Assembly (NCBI RefSeq): GCF_000424005.1
Contig: NZ_AUJB01000002.1
Coordinates: 30,048 to 94,047 of the forward strand
Reading direction: 5' to 3'
Length of the DNA: 64,000 nt
Source of the DNA: Pseudobutyrivibrio ruminis CF1b
GTDB taxonomy: Bacteria > Bacillota > Clostridia > Lachnospirales > Lachnospiraceae
Position numbers and translations under genes: made by a program. Position 1 is the stretch's first letter. Every line of letters starts with the position of its first letter. Of the stretch, positions 45,497 through 54,009 are shown in pieces. The notes beneath the pieces are model-generated. The model was not told where the DNA came from and made no database searches. It worked only from the letters and a program-made list of their open reading frames with translations.

Positions 45497-46132
45497 TTAC
45501 ATCATCAATCCATTAGCATTATAGTTGGTTGACCTCATTGCAAGTGCTTTGTTAATAATTGTATCTATTGAATTTGCACTGCTACTGATATTCTTAACAT
45601 ACTTTGAAGAAGCGCCAAGAAGCTTTTGGATATCCTCTGCCTTGGCTGTTTTTAACTTATCCTGATTAATAGAAAGCTTTCCATCGGTAGACATTGTAAT
45701 TCCTATATTTGCAAAAGCTTCTGAGTTTTCCTTGAATGCTTCTAGGAACTCTGTCTTGAAGCTGTTGTTTAAAGATCCTCCGCAAGAGGTCAGGTTAGAA
45801 ATAGTATTATTATATGCAGTCACATAATTTGAAACACTCTTTAAAAGGTTAGAGTTATCATATTCTTTTCCTTCCTCTGCCTTATACAAATCCTCTTTGC
45901 TAAGGCTATTTAAAGCATCCAAAAGACTATTTGCCGCCTGGTCTACTTTCTTGTATTTATCATTTCCAGATTTTGTTCCTATTCCAAGAGACTCCATCTT
46001 CTGCTGATATTTCATCTCATTATTAGAAATCAACTGGTTAATAAGTGGATTGCCTGACTTGCTCTTATTTAACATAGAAAGCAAGCCCTGATTACTCTGA
46101 TAGTATTCATATGAATTATTTATTGAACTCAT
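45497..46132 (-). CDS. FliD C-terminal-like protein
   Basis: 211 residues from the ATG at 46132 with AAGGAGG upstream. YVTAYNNTISNLTSCGGSLN and IGITMSTDGKLSINQDKLKTA resemble the C-terminal part of the flagellar cap protein FliD, including the NGV-like turn; SANSIDTIINKALAMRS fits its last helix. Full FliD is usually more than 450 residues, so this is a short stand-alone relative. No flagellar genes are in the window. It may be a secretion-linked or regulatory relative. Confidence 0.65.
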   Translation of the reverse strand: MSSINNSYEYYQSNQGLLSMLNKSKSGNPLINQLISNNEMKYQQKMESLGIGTKSGNDKYKKVDQAANSLLDALNSLSKEDLYKAEEGKEYDNSNLLKSVSNYVTAYNNTISNLTSCGGSLNNSFKTEFLEAFKENSEAFANIGITMSTDGKLSINQDKLKTAKAEDIQKLLGASSKYVKNISSSANSIDTIINKALAMRSTNYNANGLMM

Positions 46133-46301
46133 TTTTTCCTCCTTTGTAAGATTCCTATAAAAAAGCACCTATCTCAACTCATTCCATTGAAATAGATGCT
46201 TCCATGCACTAAAAACCTTTTCACTTTTGTATCGAAAAATAAATTCAATATTATAATCGGCAATTGTTACAGATATACTGTTGCTCTATTGGTTAATATT
46301 T

Positions 46302-47627
46302 TTACCAATGAGTCTTGTGCTCATCGATAACTGTTTTCTTTTCTGCATTTACAAGATAAAATCCCTTAAGGCTAGCCTCAGCCTGTCCCAAAGAATTGCC
46401 ATTTTCATCAAGTGGCTCAGCTTCAAGCACAAGCTCGATACAAGAGTTTCCGTACTCATCATCCTTCATACCATTGTCATAAAGCATGTAGACATAATCC
46501 TCATCCTTGGCAATTTCTGCCTTCACATATCCCTTGGCGTTGTAGCCAAGCTCTATTGTAAAATCAGAAATCACACCTTCCTTCACAAGATAATTGCACA
46601 GGATAATCATCTGATTCATGATGGTGACATCGTCCATGTAATAGTCTTCTGAATCCTCACTATAGTCCTCGTTATAGTAGTAATCTGCTGAGTAATCCTC
46701 TGAACTGCTGTAATCATCATAAGAATAGTCGTCATAATCGGATGTATCTTCAGTGGCGTATTCATCCTTGTTTAATTCAAATCCAAACTCTAAGACTTCA
46801 AATCTCCAAATGACATTTACAATCACTGAAATGAGAATAACAATTCTCAGAAGGATTTTTCTAAATTTGAAGGTCTTGAATTCTTTTCCTGTAACGTATG
46901 TATAAATTACAAGTGAATAAATAAGTATCATTGGTGCCACAAGGCTAAAGCCAAGCATACTAATCATTCCAAATATGCCTACTGCAAGCTTGCTAAATCC
47001 AGCCCAGTAATAATTTGTATAGTGTGTGCAGACAAATCCAAAGGCGAATGCCATAAGCCAGAAGATATAGATTACCTTAAAAGGGCTCATCATCTTCTGC
47101 TGCTCAAAAAATGATGGATCAAGCTCTTCATCTGAATCAATCCATTTCTTAAGTTTCACAACACTGTCTGGATTAAATCCTTCTGTCATGTTTTCAATTG
47201 CTTCCTTGCAGCGCTCTTTATCATTCATCTTAGCCAGCAATTTTGCAATAGTAAGCAGGCATGTATTTCTGCTCATCTTTCTCTTGTAATAACCTCTTTG
47301 ATAAAGGACTACATCATAATCCAGTCTTTCTTCATCACTGAGTTTCTTGGTCTTCTTCACAACATGAGCTTTGTATGCAAGGACTAATCCTTCTGTAAAT
47401 AAAATAATAGCTATTCCAAGATTTATCTTTGCTGAATCAAAAAGCCATCTATCAAAGAAAAGACTCTCCCTGTAAAAAATCCAGTAATATGCCAAGAAGA
47501 ATAATGCTGCTCCGTATAAACGAATTATGTTTATAACAATATGCACTCTTTTAGCCAGAGCAACTCCTGCACTATCTGGATTATATTCATCTAATTTAAA
47601 ATTCTCTGTATCAAAAATATTTTGCAT
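46302..47627 (-). CDS. Membrane protein with Asp/Tyr/Ser-rich loop
   Basis: 441 residues. Two membrane helices near residues 28-90 and three to four between about 185 and 285, then a low-complexity stretch (about 290-345) almost wholly Asp, Tyr, Ser and Glu, then a compact C-terminal domain (IELGYNAKGYVKAEIAKDED, AEASLKGFYLVNAEKKT). No family recognised. The acidic stretch could bind Ca2+ or a cationic surface (inference). AGGGAG site before the ATG. Confidence 0.7.
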   Translation of the reverse strand: MQNIFDTENFKLDEYNPDSAGVALAKRVHIVINIIRLYGAALFFLAYYWIFYRESLFFDRWLFDSAKINLGIAIILFTEGLVLAYKAHVVKKTKKLSDEERLDYDVVLYQRGYYKRKMSRNTCLLTIAKLLAKMNDKERCKEAIENMTEGFNPDSVVKLKKWIDSDEELDPSFFEQQKMMSPFKVIYIFWLMAFAFGFVCTHYTNYYWAGFSKLAVGIFGMISMLGFSLVAPMILIYSLVIYTYVTGKEFKTFKFRKILLRIVILISVIVNVIWRFEVLEFGFELNKDEYATEDTSDYDDYSYDDYSSSEDYSADYYYNEDYSEDSEDYYMDDVTIMNQMIILCNYLVKEGVISDFTIELGYNAKGYVKAEIAKDEDYVYMLYDNGMKDDEYGNSCIELVLEAEPLDENGNSLGQAEASLKGFYLVNAEKKTVIDEHKTHW

Positions 47628-47653
47628 GTTTCTCCCTCACCATCTACTGTCAT

Positions 47654-47692
47654 AAAAAAGGTCCAAGGTACAATATCACACCTCAGACCTTA
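47654..47692 (-). terminator. Intrinsic terminator of the Phd/toxin unit
   Basis: AAGGTCTGAGGT / ACCTTGGACCTT (12 bp with two G-U pairs) followed by TTTTTT on the minus strand. Confidence 0.75.
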
Positions 47693-47725
47693 TACATCTA
47701 TTCACCCCAATAAGCTATGCTTTCT

Positions 47726-47887
47726 TTAATTCTCAACAGGAGCACCTTTTTCAGGCATTGTAGATAATCCCTTTATTGATGTCCTTATATTTTGATATAT
47801 CTTTTTTCCAAAAACAGCTTTTATTTCTTTTAACCTATCAACTGCATCTGGTGAATACTGTAACTTCAAACTACCACTAATCTCCAA
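47726..47887 (-). pseudogene. Truncated RelE/ParE-type toxin
   Basis: A 53-codon frame beginning near a TTG at 47887 overlaps the antitoxin stop by 11 nt. It reads LKLQYSPDAVDRLKEIKAVF and then IRTSIKGLSTMPEKGAPVEN before TAA at 47728-47726. This is the N-terminal half of a RelE/ParE toxin; full toxins of this family are around 90-100 residues, and the C-terminal catalytic/contact strands are missing. A frame change just before the stop would allow about 12 further residues (RIKESIAYWGE) before another stop. I treat it as decayed. Confidence 0.6.
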
Positions 47888-48131
47888 TCAGCTCATCTAA
47901 ATCAGAATCATCAATCCAGCCTTCTGCGGCAGCTCGTTCTTCAGCCTTTTTTAACCGAGTGAACAAGGTGTATGCTGCACGATACTTATCTAATTCATCT
48001 ATTTCTTCCATACGAAGAATTGCATACTCTCCCCTACCGTTTCTTGTTAAATAAACTCTATTTGCAACATCTACTTCGTTGAGAACTTCAGTATAATTTC
48101 TTAAATCTGATATTGGTTTTATATTAGGCAT
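47877..48131 (-). CDS. Phd/YefM-type antitoxin
   Basis: 84 residues. The N-terminal ISDLRNYTEVLNEVDVANRVYLTRNGRGEYAILRMEE (first part ISDLRNYTEVLNEV) is the DNA-binding Phd/YefM domain; the C-terminal EERAAAEGWIDDSDLDELI is a disordered toxin-binding tail. It should repress its own promoter. The adjacent toxin frame is truncated. AAGGAGG site before the ATG. Confidence 0.88.
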   Translation of the reverse strand: MPNIKPISDLRNYTEVLNEVDVANRVYLTRNGRGEYAILRMEEIDELDKYRAAYTLFTRLKKAEERAAAEGWIDDSDLDELIGD

Positions 48132-48152
48132 ATCTACTACCTCCTTACCAAT

Positions 48153-48198
48153 ATTTTAAGGTCATTGCTGCAAATATGCAAGTTAATTTGCAGCAATG
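48153..48198 (-). promoter_or_regulatory. Antitoxin promoter embedded in a perfect 13-bp inverted repeat
   Basis: Arms CATTGCTGCAAAT (48163-48175) and ATTTGCAGCAATG (48186-48198) surround a 10-nt loop. Within this, on the minus strand, TTGCAT (48181-48176), a 17-bp spacer and TAAAAT (48158-48153) form a promoter. One arm is in the spacer, so repressor binding would block polymerase. As RNA it could also act as the 3' hairpin of the GNAT gene. Confidence 0.6.
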
Positions 48199-48206
48199 GG
48201 CAATTT

Positions 48207-48650
48207 TTAATCAAACCACTTATTCTTCATAACAAAATTGGCAGCATCTCCATATCCAGCCTTGCCATAGTAGTGCTCATGCATCTCATCATTTACAGCC
48301 TGAAGCTCCACACAAAATGCACCTTTTTCATGAACTCTTTTTTCTACCTCAGCAAGTAATTCACTGCCAAGGCCTTTGCCTTGATACTCGCGGGACACTA
48401 CAATTTCCTCCAATGTATAACCCACAATGTCGTCATACTGTTTGAAGTATCCCATTACAAAGCCAACAGCCTTGTCATCGTCTCTAAGTATAAGAGAATA
48501 AGAATCCTCAATAGTTAATACCTGATGGATTCTTTTACCTGCAGTCTCTTCTGTCCAGCAACTTTCCTCAACATTATTATAATAATCAATATAGAAGCCC
48601 AAAACCTCTCCAATATTGTCCACAGTCATTTCTGAGTAAGTTAAATTCAT
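48207..48650 (-). CDS. GNAT-family N-acetyltransferase
   Basis: 147 residues. The acetyl-CoA site is in EEIVVSREYQGKGLGSELLAEVE (core QGKGLGS), followed by VELQAVNDEMHEHYYGKAGY. Substrate unknown. Stand-alone gene upstream of the antitoxin; ends 8 nt before the inverted repeat. Confidence 0.88.
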   Translation of the reverse strand: MNLTYSEMTVDNIGEVLGFYIDYYNNVEESCWTEETAGKRIHQVLTIEDSYSLILRDDDKAVGFVMGYFKQYDDIVGYTLEEIVVSREYQGKGLGSELLAEVEKRVHEKGAFCVELQAVNDEMHEHYYGKAGYGDAANFVMKNKWFD

Positions 48651-48782
48651 CTTCTGTCTCCTCCTGTGAGCTTTACTATCAAACGTAATTCTTATAATAC
48701 TCTACCCACCGCCACAATCCAACATTTTATTGCACAAAATAAGGATGTAGCCTATAAACTACATCCTTACTTTAAGATTTCT

Positions 48783-50852
48783 TTATCCTACTGCCTGAGA
48801 GCAATTTTCATATGTCAGTCCACCATTATTCCTGATGCTTTTCTCATCTGCCTCTGCTCCGTAAACAATGTTGTAGTACTGCTTTGATGTAATCTTGTAA
48901 ACCAATGTGTATACTCCCATAAATATCAGGCATACAACAAGTGTTGCCAGGAAAAATGTAGGTGTATCCACGATTACAAGCATGTTCATGAATAGTCTTA
49001 AAATCTTACTTGCTACAAGCATATGAACAATTGCTGTTACTAATGGAAGGAAGAAAATGATTCTTACCTGATTTCTGATTGTCTGCTTTACTTCCTTTTC
49101 TGTTAAACCTGCGTTACTTAAAATCTTAAATCTCTTCTGATCCTCAAATCCCTCTGACATCTGCTTGTAGTAGATAATCATAACTGTCTCGATAAGGAAA
49201 AGGATTGCAAGGAAGATTCCTACAAAGAATGCTCCGCCTAAGATACCGTAGAAATAACTACGCTCCTCCTGCTTATATCTTACAGAAATTTCATCACCAA
49301 GTTCAGACTGGACACTTGCTGCAAAAGCTTCAAACTGAGCATCGTCCATCTTCTCGCTGTCAAATCCCACGTAAATAGTTTCATTTCCATCAGCGTATAA
49401 TCCACTATCCACTACCATCTGGGACATCACAGTTTCGTCAGATACGATGATGACTTCCTTACCAAAAAGTGTCATTGTTGAATCAAAAATTGTATCTATT
49501 CCTGTTGTATCAATTTCCTCTTTCTCAACAAAATTCTTACCAAAAATTGAAACCACGTCACCAGCTTCATCTTTATCATTCTGGCTGTATCTAAGAATCT
49601 CATGAGATCCTAATGTCTCATTTGTTCCAGCATATCTGTTGTAATTATCAACAGTCATGATGTAAACAACTCTCATATGACTAAAATCATACATTTCATT
49701 TTGAGTGTCTATAGATAAAAGAACGTTGTCCCCACCAAGACATGATGTACCAGAAAATTCTCTATAATTAATTTCCTTAGGCTGGACATCATTTGCCTTT
49801 ATAGCATTTTCGATTGCTGCTAAATACTTATCCTCTGAGTATTCCTTATTCTTATCCCCGCGAATCATAACATCCTGCTTAAACATCTCGTTGATGTTCT
49901 GCTCACCAAGTGCCATAAGTGCTCCTGAGCAAACCATAAGGAGAATAACTCCTGTTGAAAGGATGCAAATAGATGCAAGACCAACTGCGTTATGCTTCAT
50001 ACGAAACAGTAAATTTGAAATACTAATAAAATTCTTAGTCTGGTAATAATACTTTTTATTCTTCTTTAAAAGCTTTAAAACAAAGATACTTCCAGCTACA
50101 AATAATGCATATGTTGCAATCATAACAAGTAGAATGCTCTTCATAAGCTTACCCATAGCATCAAAAGTGCTTGATGTTGAAAGTGCTGTATAATATCCAA
50201 GCACAAGGCAAGCAAGACCTACTACAAGTAGAATACCCTTTACCTTTGGCTCCTTTTCGCCTGTGTTCTCACTCTTCAGCAATTCAATAGGCTTACCTAC
50301 TCTTATGGTGAAAAGATTGTAAATCAAGCATGCTGCGAATACAGCCATGAAAAATACAAATGTCTCTACGAATGCTATTACAGGAAACTCAAGGCCCTTC
50401 ACTGGCTGCTGATGTGTCAGTCTATATAAGAACATCACCATCAGCTTGTTTAAAAATGCACCGCCTACAATTCCAATGCCAATGCTGGCAACTGCTTCTA
50501 TAAGTGATTCAATTAAAAGTACAACTGTAACATGCTTCTTGCTAAGTCCTAAGATTCCGTATAAACCAATCTCTTTTCTACGAGACTTCATAACAAACTG
50601 ATTGCCATAGAACATAAAGATTGATGAAAAGAATGCTACTGCAAAGCTTCCAATCATAAGGAAGATTACGATGTAATTGGCACCATAAAATGCGGGCTTA
50701 CCGTCATTAATAATATATCTACTATGAATCATGGCTCTAAGAATTTCAAAGAGCATGACTGTAATAGCACTAACTCCAATATATGGAAAAACAGTCTTTT
50801 TATTATTCTGAATTCCGCTAATGGCGAGTTTCGACAAAAGATGATTATTCAT
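48783..50852 (-). CDS. Bce-type ABC transporter permease
   Basis: 689 residues with about ten membrane helices and a large extracellular loop (about 305-540) between helices 7 and 8, the BceB layout. SRRKEIGLYGILGLSKKHV is the FtsX-domain signature. With its ATPase it would detoxify or sense peptide antibiotics such as bacitracin or lantibiotics. Overlaps the ATPase gene by 8 nt. No terminator is obvious just after it. Confidence 0.92.
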   Translation of the reverse strand: MNNHLLSKLAISGIQNNKKTVFPYIGVSAITVMLFEILRAMIHSRYIINDGKPAFYGANYIVIFLMIGSFAVAFFSSIFMFYGNQFVMKSRRKEIGLYGILGLSKKHVTVVLLIESLIEAVASIGIGIVGGAFLNKLMVMFLYRLTHQQPVKGLEFPVIAFVETFVFFMAVFAACLIYNLFTIRVGKPIELLKSENTGEKEPKVKGILLVVGLACLVLGYYTALSTSSTFDAMGKLMKSILLVMIATYALFVAGSIFVLKLLKKNKKYYYQTKNFISISNLLFRMKHNAVGLASICILSTGVILLMVCSGALMALGEQNINEMFKQDVMIRGDKNKEYSEDKYLAAIENAIKANDVQPKEINYREFSGTSCLGGDNVLLSIDTQNEMYDFSHMRVVYIMTVDNYNRYAGTNETLGSHEILRYSQNDKDEAGDVVSIFGKNFVEKEEIDTTGIDTIFDSTMTLFGKEVIIVSDETVMSQMVVDSGLYADGNETIYVGFDSEKMDDAQFEAFAASVQSELGDEISVRYKQEERSYFYGILGGAFFVGIFLAILFLIETVMIIYYKQMSEGFEDQKRFKILSNAGLTEKEVKQTIRNQVRIIFFLPLVTAIVHMLVASKILRLFMNMLVIVDTPTFFLATLVVCLIFMGVYTLVYKITSKQYYNIVYGAEADEKSIRNNGGLTYENCSQAVG

Positions 50853-51612
50853 TGTCCTCTCCTCCCCTCATGACTACAGTTACTGTATCGCAAATCTTAT
50901 CAAGCATTTCGTTTCTCTTGAGATCTCCTCTGTAAATCTGGTGGAAAACCTCGCCGTCTCTAATGAACATTACTCTATCTGCATAGCTTGCAGCCACGTT
51001 ACTGTGAGTTACCATAAGGATAGTCTGTCCACTCTTGTGAATATCTCTAAGCTGATGCATAAGATTTGTTGCTGCCTTTGAATCAAGTGCTCCTGTTGGC
51101 TCATCTGCAAGTAAGATATGTGGATTTGTAATAAGGGCTCTTGCTACTGCAGTTCTCTGCTTCTGTCCACCTGACACCTCATATGGATACTTCTTAAGAA
51201 GTGACTCGATTCCAAGCTCCTTTGCAAGTGGAAGAACCTTCTCATCCATTTTCTTATAATCCTCTCCCGCAAGAACTAAAGGAAGCTTAATATTATCTTC
51301 GATAGTAAAATTATCAAGTAAATTGAAATCTTGGAAAATGAACCCGAGATTATTGCGGCGGAAAATAGCACGCTCACCATCTTTAAGATCTGAATAGTCT
51401 TTACCATTTATCAATACCTTTCCTGCTGTTGGTGTATCAAGGCTTGCGAGAATATTTAAAAGTGTTGTCTTTCCACTTCCTGACTCTCCCATGATTGCAA
51501 CGAACTCACCAGGTTCAACACTGAAATGCACATCCTTAAGTGCTGTTACCCCTTCACCACCAAGTCTTGTTTTGTATACTTTCTTAACATGATTTGCTTC
51601 TAAAACTGACAT
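50845..51612 (-). CDS. Bce-type ABC transporter ATP-binding protein
   Basis: 255 residues from the ATG at 51612 with GGAGGAG 7 nt upstream; the longer frame to 51675 is leader. Walker A GESGSGKTTLLN, Q-loop FIFQDFNL, signature VSGGQKQRTAVARAL, Walker B HILLADEPTGALD. Partner of the permease downstream. A recurrent CGTAAATACG box (51625-51634) sits immediately before its ribosome binding site. Confidence 0.94.
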   Translation of the reverse strand: MSVLEANHVKKVYKTRLGGEGVTALKDVHFSVEPGEFVAIMGESGSGKTTLLNILASLDTPTAGKVLINGKDYSDLKDGERAIFRRNNLGFIFQDFNLLDNFTIEDNIKLPLVLAGEDYKKMDEKVLPLAKELGIESLLKKYPYEVSGGQKQRTAVARALITNPHILLADEPTGALDSKAATNLMHQLRDIHKSGQTILMVTHSNVAASYADRVMFIRDGEVFHQIYRGDLKRNEMLDKICDTVTVVMRGGEDNE

Positions 51613-51622
51613 TATTTTCTCC

Positions 51623-51637
51623 TCCGTAAATACGTTA
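51623..51637. repeat. Recurrent CGTAAATACG box at a ribosome binding site
   Basis: CTCCGTAAATACGTTAT. On the mRNA it reads ACGTATTTACGGAGGAG, so the box runs straight into the Shine-Dalgarno of the ABC ATPase gene. One of only two non-coding copies. Confidence 0.6.
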
Positions 51638-51725
51638 TTGGTTATTTGTCTCATCTGATGGTATAAGAATAACAAAAAAGGAAATGTGTTACCTTTTGAT
51701 TGGCTTACATTTCCTCACTCTAATC

Positions 51726-52679
51726 TTACATTTTTGTAAGGTCCGAATTTTTAAGTCCATCCTGATAAATAGTAATAATTACATCCGTACCCTTATTTTC
51801 CTCTGACTGAATGCTGATTTTATGACCCAGCTTGTCACATACACCCTTGCATAAATACAAGCCCAGGCCACTGGCCTTCTTATCCATACGACCATTGTAT
51901 CCGGTATATCCCTTCTCAAATACTCTTGGTAAATCCTCGGACCTTATGCCCATACCAGTATCCCGAATGACTATTTCTCTTACATCCCCTGTATCTCTGG
52001 CGAAAATCTTTACTCCACCTGTTTTTGTATATTTAAGTGCGTTAGATAAAATCTGTTCAAGAACAAAACAGAACCACTTCTCATCTGTAAGGATGTTACC
52101 CTCCAGATTTTCAAGCTCAACAGTCAAATGCTGGCGAATAAAAATTGTGGAATACTTTTTAACCACCTGCTTTACCATGCCTTCAAGCTGGCATTTTTCT
52201 AAAAGCAAATCCCCGGACATGCCTTCAAAACGCAGGTAATTAAGTGCCATCTCCACATAGGATTCTATCCTGAACAGTTCCTGGCGACATTCTCCTGAAT
52301 CTACCTCTTCATTCTGAAGTAACAGGCGCATGGCTGCTATAGGCGTTTTAATCTGGTGTGCCCAAAGAGCAAAGAAATCTTCCTTTTCTCTTATCTTTTC
52401 CCACTTTTCATCCTCATCTGTGTTGGCTGGCTGCCATGTATTTCGGCGAATACCGGTGAGCTTTCTGTGATTAAGTACACAGGTGACCACAGCAATGATA
52501 ATCACAAATGCTATCTCATAGAAAAGAAATTCACAGTCTATCTCGTATAGCGCACCTATTATCCACAATATGAAAACTATTATCGTATTTGCGATAATAA
52601 TTATTTTATTATTCTTCCAAAAACTATTCCCCGACAATATATCCAAGCCCTCTCTTAGTAGTAATAAAATCCGGAACAC
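51726..52679 (-). CDS. Bce-type intramembrane-sensing histidine kinase
   Basis: 317 residues as given, starting at a GTG (52679) with GAGG 6 nt upstream and overlapping the regulator gene by 56 nt. A TTG at 52637 is an alternative start. Two adjacent membrane helices (about 24-70) with almost no extracellular loop define the BceS class, which senses through its transporter. The phosphoacceptor is in WAHQIKTPIAAMR; LEQILSNALKYT is the N box; RDTGMGI and GLGLYLCKGV are ATP-binding boxes. Confidence 0.9.
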   Translation of the reverse strand: MFRILLLLREGLDILSGNSFWKNNKIIIIANTIIVFILWIIGALYEIDCEFLFYEIAFVIIIAVVTCVLNHRKLTGIRRNTWQPANTDEDEKWEKIREKEDFFALWAHQIKTPIAAMRLLLQNEEVDSGECRQELFRIESYVEMALNYLRFEGMSGDLLLEKCQLEGMVKQVVKKYSTIFIRQHLTVELENLEGNILTDEKWFCFVLEQILSNALKYTKTGGVKIFARDTGDVREIVIRDTGMGIRSEDLPRVFEKGYTGYNGRMDKKASGLGLYLCKGVCDKLGHKISIQSEENKGTDVIITIYQDGLKNSDLTKM

Positions 52680-53298
52680 CTGCCGCCTCTATCTTCTTAC
52701 GAATTCTGGTAACGTTGACGGTAAGTGTGTTGTCATCTACAAATTCATCTGCGCCCCAGAGACGCTCCATGATACTCTCTCGGGACACCACCTTTCCTGG
52801 TCGCTCCATAAGCGCCTTTAAAATAAGGTATTCATTTTTGGTCAAATCTAATTTGTCGCCGTCGATAGTGGCAGTAGTGTCATCCAGATTCAGTGAGATA
52901 TTTCCCACCTCAAGCTTGTGGACTGTGATGCTCGCTCCATAGCTTCTTCTGAGGATAGCTTGTAGCTTTGCAGTCAATACCTGCAAATCAAAAGGCTTGG
53001 CAATAAAATCATCAGCCCCCATATTCATGGCCATGACTATGTTCATATTGTCATCAGCAGATGATAAAAATACCACTGGCACCTGAGAAACTTTTCTAAT
53101 CTCACCACACCAGTAGAATCCGTTGTAGCATGGAAGATGAAGATCCATAAGCACAATATCAGGACCACATTGATTAAAGGTCTCCATTACCTTTTGGAAA
53201 TCCTCCACCACTGTACAATTCATCTGCCAAAGAGCCAAATGCTTGGCAACCTCCTTGGCAATTATTTCATCATCCTCTACAATCAATACATTTTTCAT
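52624..53298 (-). CDS. OmpR-family response regulator (BceR-like)
   Basis: 224 residues from the ATG at 53298; the frame continues to a TTG at 53310 without a site. Receiver domain with acidic pocket VEDDE, phospho-Asp in IVLMDLHLP and Lys in FIAKPFD; the C-terminal winged helix ends in TTKRGLGYIVGE. It should control the downstream BceAB-like transporter. The gene lies 18 nt after the MerR gene, so the two may be co-transcribed. Confidence 0.93.
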   Translation of the reverse strand: MKNVLIVEDDEIIAKEVAKHLALWQMNCTVVEDFQKVMETFNQCGPDIVLMDLHLPCYNGFYWCGEIRKVSQVPVVFLSSADDNMNIVMAMNMGADDFIAKPFDLQVLTAKLQAILRRSYGASITVHKLEVGNISLNLDDTTATIDGDKLDLTKNEYLILKALMERPGKVVSRESIMERLWGADEFVDDNTLTVNVTRIRKKIEAAGVPDFITTKRGLGYIVGE

Positions 53299-53316
53299 AT
53301 TTACACCCAACTCATT

Positions 53317-54009
53317 TTAATCTTGTTTCGTCTTTACGATTTTTACAGACTTTACAGCCTTAGCTATCTGGAAGAAAACTATCAGCAGCCAAACAAATAA
53401 AATAGCATATTTTGTTATTCCCATGGAATACTTTGGTTTAGCAATCAGACCTACAAAGGCACAGAATAATGGAAGGAAAATCAGATACATGACCCACGCA
53501 GTCTTTCCCGCCTTGTTTAATACAGGATTTGTATAAATCATATATCCCCATGGCAAAGTAGCCACAACATGATCATAGTTAAATGCAGTAGCAAGATTGT
53601 CGAGGAACTCTTCTGCAGGAGAGAACTGTACACCCTGCTTTTCCTCATCAGCTACATAATCGAAGAGACTAACCATCTCCTCCATGGATTTATTTCCATC
53701 ACTTATTGCTTTCTGGCAAAGGCTTTTAGACGCATAGATTTTTGCTTCTTCCTCATCAAGTGCTTCCAATTGTTTTGTCAAAGCCTGTTCAACAGAAATG
53801 TCTCCATTTTGAATATCAGTAATTGACTCGATGGACATGCCCATCTTTCTTAAAACAATTATCTGCTTTATCTCATCTAAATCCTCTTCTGTATAATCTC
53901 TATATTTACTTTCTTTATCCCTAACTGGATCAATAAGTCCCTTCTTTTCGTAAAAACGAATATTGCTTATTGAAATTCCAAGTTTTTCAGACGCTTCTCC
54001 TATTTTCAT
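53317..54009 (-). CDS. Membrane-anchored MerR-family regulator
   Basis: 230 residues. Residues 1-70 are a MerR DNA-binding domain (MKIGEASEKLGISISNIRFY, then RDYTEEDLDEIKQI). A coiled stretch to about residue 110 follows, then two or three membrane helices at the C-terminus (WVMYLIFLPLFCAFVGLIA and YAILFVWLLIVFFQIA). A membrane tail is unusual for MerR proteins and suggests sensing at the membrane. Its start overlaps the MutS-like gene by 23 nt. Confidence 0.85.
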   Translation of the reverse strand: MKIGEASEKLGISISNIRFYEKKGLIDPVRDKESKYRDYTEEDLDEIKQIIVLRKMGMSIESITDIQNGDISVEQALTKQLEALDEEEAKIYASKSLCQKAISDGNKSMEEMVSLFDYVADEEKQGVQFSPAEEFLDNLATAFNYDHVVATLPWGYMIYTNPVLNKAGKTAWVMYLIFLPLFCAFVGLIAKPKYSMGITKYAILFVWLLIVFFQIAKAVKSVKIVKTKQD

